64,000 nucleotides of DNA from Dehalococcoides mccartyi CG5. Its GTDB lineage: Bacteria > Chloroflexota > Dehalococcoidia > Dehalococcoidales > Dehalococcoidaceae. Below the pieces are notes generated by a model, which was not told the origin of the DNA, searched no databases, and was given only the letters and a program-made list of their open reading frames with translations. Shown in pieces: positions 62,598-64,000 of the stretch; position 1 is the stretch's first letter, and each line of letters starts with the position of its first letter. The position numbers were made by a program, and so were the translations under genes. Location of the stretch: contig NZ_CP006951.1 in the NCBI RefSeq assembly GCF_000830885.1, positions 1,178,001-1,242,000 on the forward strand, in the 5' to 3' direction.

Positions 62598-62612
62598 TCA
62601 CAAATAATGGCA

Positions 62613-62882
62613 TTAACCAGATTGCGGGTGACGCCTTAACAGCGCCCAGGAGGTAGCCAATAAGACTACGGCCAGGATGAAAAACACCAGGAAGCCCATC
62701 CAGGCTGATTCGGGTTCATTTTCAACCAGAGACCCGAAGTAATGCTGGATTGCACCAATACCTGACAGCAATCCCAGTGCACCTATCAGCCATTCATACC
62801 ACCTGACGGCTGTCTTTTTCTTGAGCCAGTTTACCAAAAGGGCTAAACCTACGCCCGAAAGCACGCCAATCCAATAAATCAT
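62613..62882 (-). CDS. rdhB: RdhB membrane anchor
   Basis: This 89-residue, three-helix protein has VRWYEWLIG and IQHYFGSLVENEPESAWMGF. It follows the partial rdhA by 29 bases. Confidence 0.92.
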   Translation of the reverse strand: MIYWIGVLSGVGLALLVNWLKKKTAVRWYEWLIGALGLLSGIGAIQHYFGSLVENEPESAWMGFLVFFILAVVLLATSWALLRRHPQSG

Positions 62883-62911
62883 TTTATTTATCTCCTATAC
62901 CAAAGTTGTTC

Positions 62912-64000
62912 TTAGTAACTGGTATCGACCCCGTAAGGATAGTCATCCACTTCATCCCACCAAGTAGCAGGGTTCTTCCGTCCGTACTTGAAGGACTTCT
63001 CCATATTCTTGAAAAAGCTGTTAAATACAGGTGTGGTGGAAACAGTCCCCTTGACTATGTCGTGTATGAACGAACCGGGGTGGGAATTGAAGGGACAGGT
63101 ACCCTGGCAGATGGGGCAGTGGGGGCACTTGGTATAGTCACAGCGCCAGCCCAGGAAACCAGCATTGCCGAAAGCATTATCATCTTTCCAGGTGGGCTCA
63201 CCGGGGTTGATAGCACCGAAAGGACAAGCCTCGGCACAGATACCGCAGGTTTCACAGAACTTGCGGGCACCAAAATCAATGGGGCGGCTGGGAGGAAGTG
63301 GCATATCGGTCAGAAAACCCCAGGTAACTCTGACAGTAATACCATAAAGCGGGTGGTTTACATATGAAGCACGGGACAGTTCACCCAAGCCGCCCAGAAC
63401 TGCCCAGGCACCCGCTGGAGAAAGGCTGTTGTTGCCGGCACTTATCATCTGGTAACCCAAACCGCGGGCAAAATCCTGGAAGTGGGCTTTGGTATTGTAG
63501 GCCCGTTCGTAACTGGTTTCGGTAGCCGCACCTTCAAACCTGCCGGACTGGCGGCGGGTCCATTCGTATGGCTGACGCATAGTCCACAGGAAAATATATT
63601 TGCACTTGTTAGGAATGATAACCTGCCGGGGAGTCTCTACACATTCCTCAACGTCCCCGAATTCAAGGGTTTTCCCGTACTGGTCAACGGTAAAGATTAA
63701 TTTCTTAAGGTTGTCATCAAGTTCCAGAGCACCTACGTCTTCACCGCCGAAGTAGCGGATACCGGCTTTCAGGGTTCGGAGGTTATCTTCGGGAGTACCC
63801 TGATACTTGGTGCCGCCCATTTCTTCCGGAGTATGAACTATTTTAGGGCCGGCATAACTGTCTGTACTACCCAGATATCCGCCTGCGGCTCTGATTGCAG
63901 GTACCAGATCTACCATATTGCCACCCAGATTCATCTTTTGAGGAAACTGCCCGAAGGCAAACATTTCAGATGCATGGGTGAGAGCAGTGGTTCTGAGATC
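62912..64000 (-). CDS. rdhA: RdhA, N-terminus beyond the window
   Basis: The frame is open to the window edge (DLRTTALTHASEMFAFG...), so the Tat signal and about 120-140 residues are missing. The Fe-S motifs are CETCGICAEACP and CPHCPICQGTCP. An internal ATG at 63,964 is not the start. The closest relatives in the window are the RdhA at 26,538 and 46,304. Confidence 0.94.
   Translation of the reverse strand, partial: DLRTTALTHASEMFAFGQFPQKMNLGGNMVDLVPAIRAAGGYLGSTDSYAGPKIVHTPEEMGGTKYQGTPEDNLRTLKAGIRYFGGEDVGALELDDNLKKLIFTVDQYGKTLEFGDVEECVETPRQVIIPNKCKYIFLWTMRQPYEWTRRQSGRFEGAATETSYERAYNTKAHFQDFARGLGYQMISAGNNSLSPAGAWAVLGGLGELSRASYVNHPLYGITVRVTWGFLTDMPLPPSRPIDFGARKFCETCGICAEACPFGAINPGEPTWKDDNAFGNAGFLGWRCDYTKCPHCPICQGTCPFNSHPGSFIHDIVKGTVSTTPVFNSFFKNMEKSFKYGRKNPATWWDEVDDYPYGVDTSY

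Noticed and set aside
11250-64000. Assigning vcrA, bvcA, tceA or another named dehalogenase
   Set aside because: None of the twelve RdhA sequences matched the N-terminal or Fe-S regions of these enzymes as I remember them; substrate names cannot be supported from sequence alone.
1-64000. CRISPR array
   Set aside because: The recurring blocks are 100-150 bases, degenerate and kilobases apart; no short regularly spaced repeats and no cas genes were seen.

Overview
The window reads as a chromosomal high-plasticity region of an organohalide-respiring Dehalococcoides mccartyi-type bacterium (Chloroflexota). The support is a tmRNA whose tag reads GERELVLAG (the tag I recall for Dehalococcoides), twelve reductive dehalogenase catalytic genes (rdhA; Tat signal plus two ferredoxin-type Fe-S motifs, no corrinoid-domain fusion) each followed by a small rdhB membrane-anchor gene, and MarR or two-component regulators beside most pairs. 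I do not recognise any of the rdhA products as VcrA, BvcA or TceA, so substrates are left open.

Region 1 (1-1003): smpB and ssrA, the trans-translation pair; the ssrA 3' end is an integration site. Region 2 (924-8.6 kb, minus strand): an integrated element. Eight genes lie head to tail with ATGA-type overlaps: a TOPRIM/DUF3631 primase-helicase, a Mom-like DNA-modification protein whose 5' end overlaps a tRNA-Gly-like sequence, a ParB-like protein, a zinc ribbon, a winged-helix-like protein, a resolvase-like protein that has lost its catalytic residues, a small protein, and a large serine recombinase whose last 26 codons are antisense to ssrA. Region 3 (8.8-9.9 kb): an MNT/HEPN toxin-antitoxin pair with its own operator.

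Region 4 (9.9-64 kb): a chain of rdh cassettes. Most rdhBA units (minus strand) end in a GC-rich terminator followed by a degenerate 100-150 bp repeat carrying two pieces of the ssrA 3' end in swapped order, which suggests accretion by repeated ssrA-targeted insertion. Regulators: MarR genes at 10.2, 30.3, 48.0, 53.9 and 60.6 kb; kinase/regulator pairs at 19.3-21.6, 24.1-26.0 and 38.8-41.2 kb; orphan regulators at 28.2 and 29.0 kb; a LuxR-type protein at 42.4 kb. Accessory genes include two radical SAM paralogues, four CxxCGxCC (YkgJ-type) genes, two Dph6-like ATP-pyrophosphatases, a glutamine synthetase, a truncated cobinamide amidohydrolase (corrinoid salvage), a secreted repeat protein and a lipoprotein.

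Decay and rearrangement are plain: an rdhA N-terminal relic at 16.7 kb, an rdhB relic at 42.2 kb, at least four fragments of IS3-type elements, a 1,689 bp inverted duplication (12,750-14,438 and 56,867-58,555) enclosing 42 kb, and a direct duplication of an rdhB block (26.1 and 45.9 kb). How the parts work together (inference from family knowledge): RdhA reduces organohalides outside the membrane, RdhB anchors it, regulators choose which pair is made, and the mobile module explains how the pairs arrive and shuffle.
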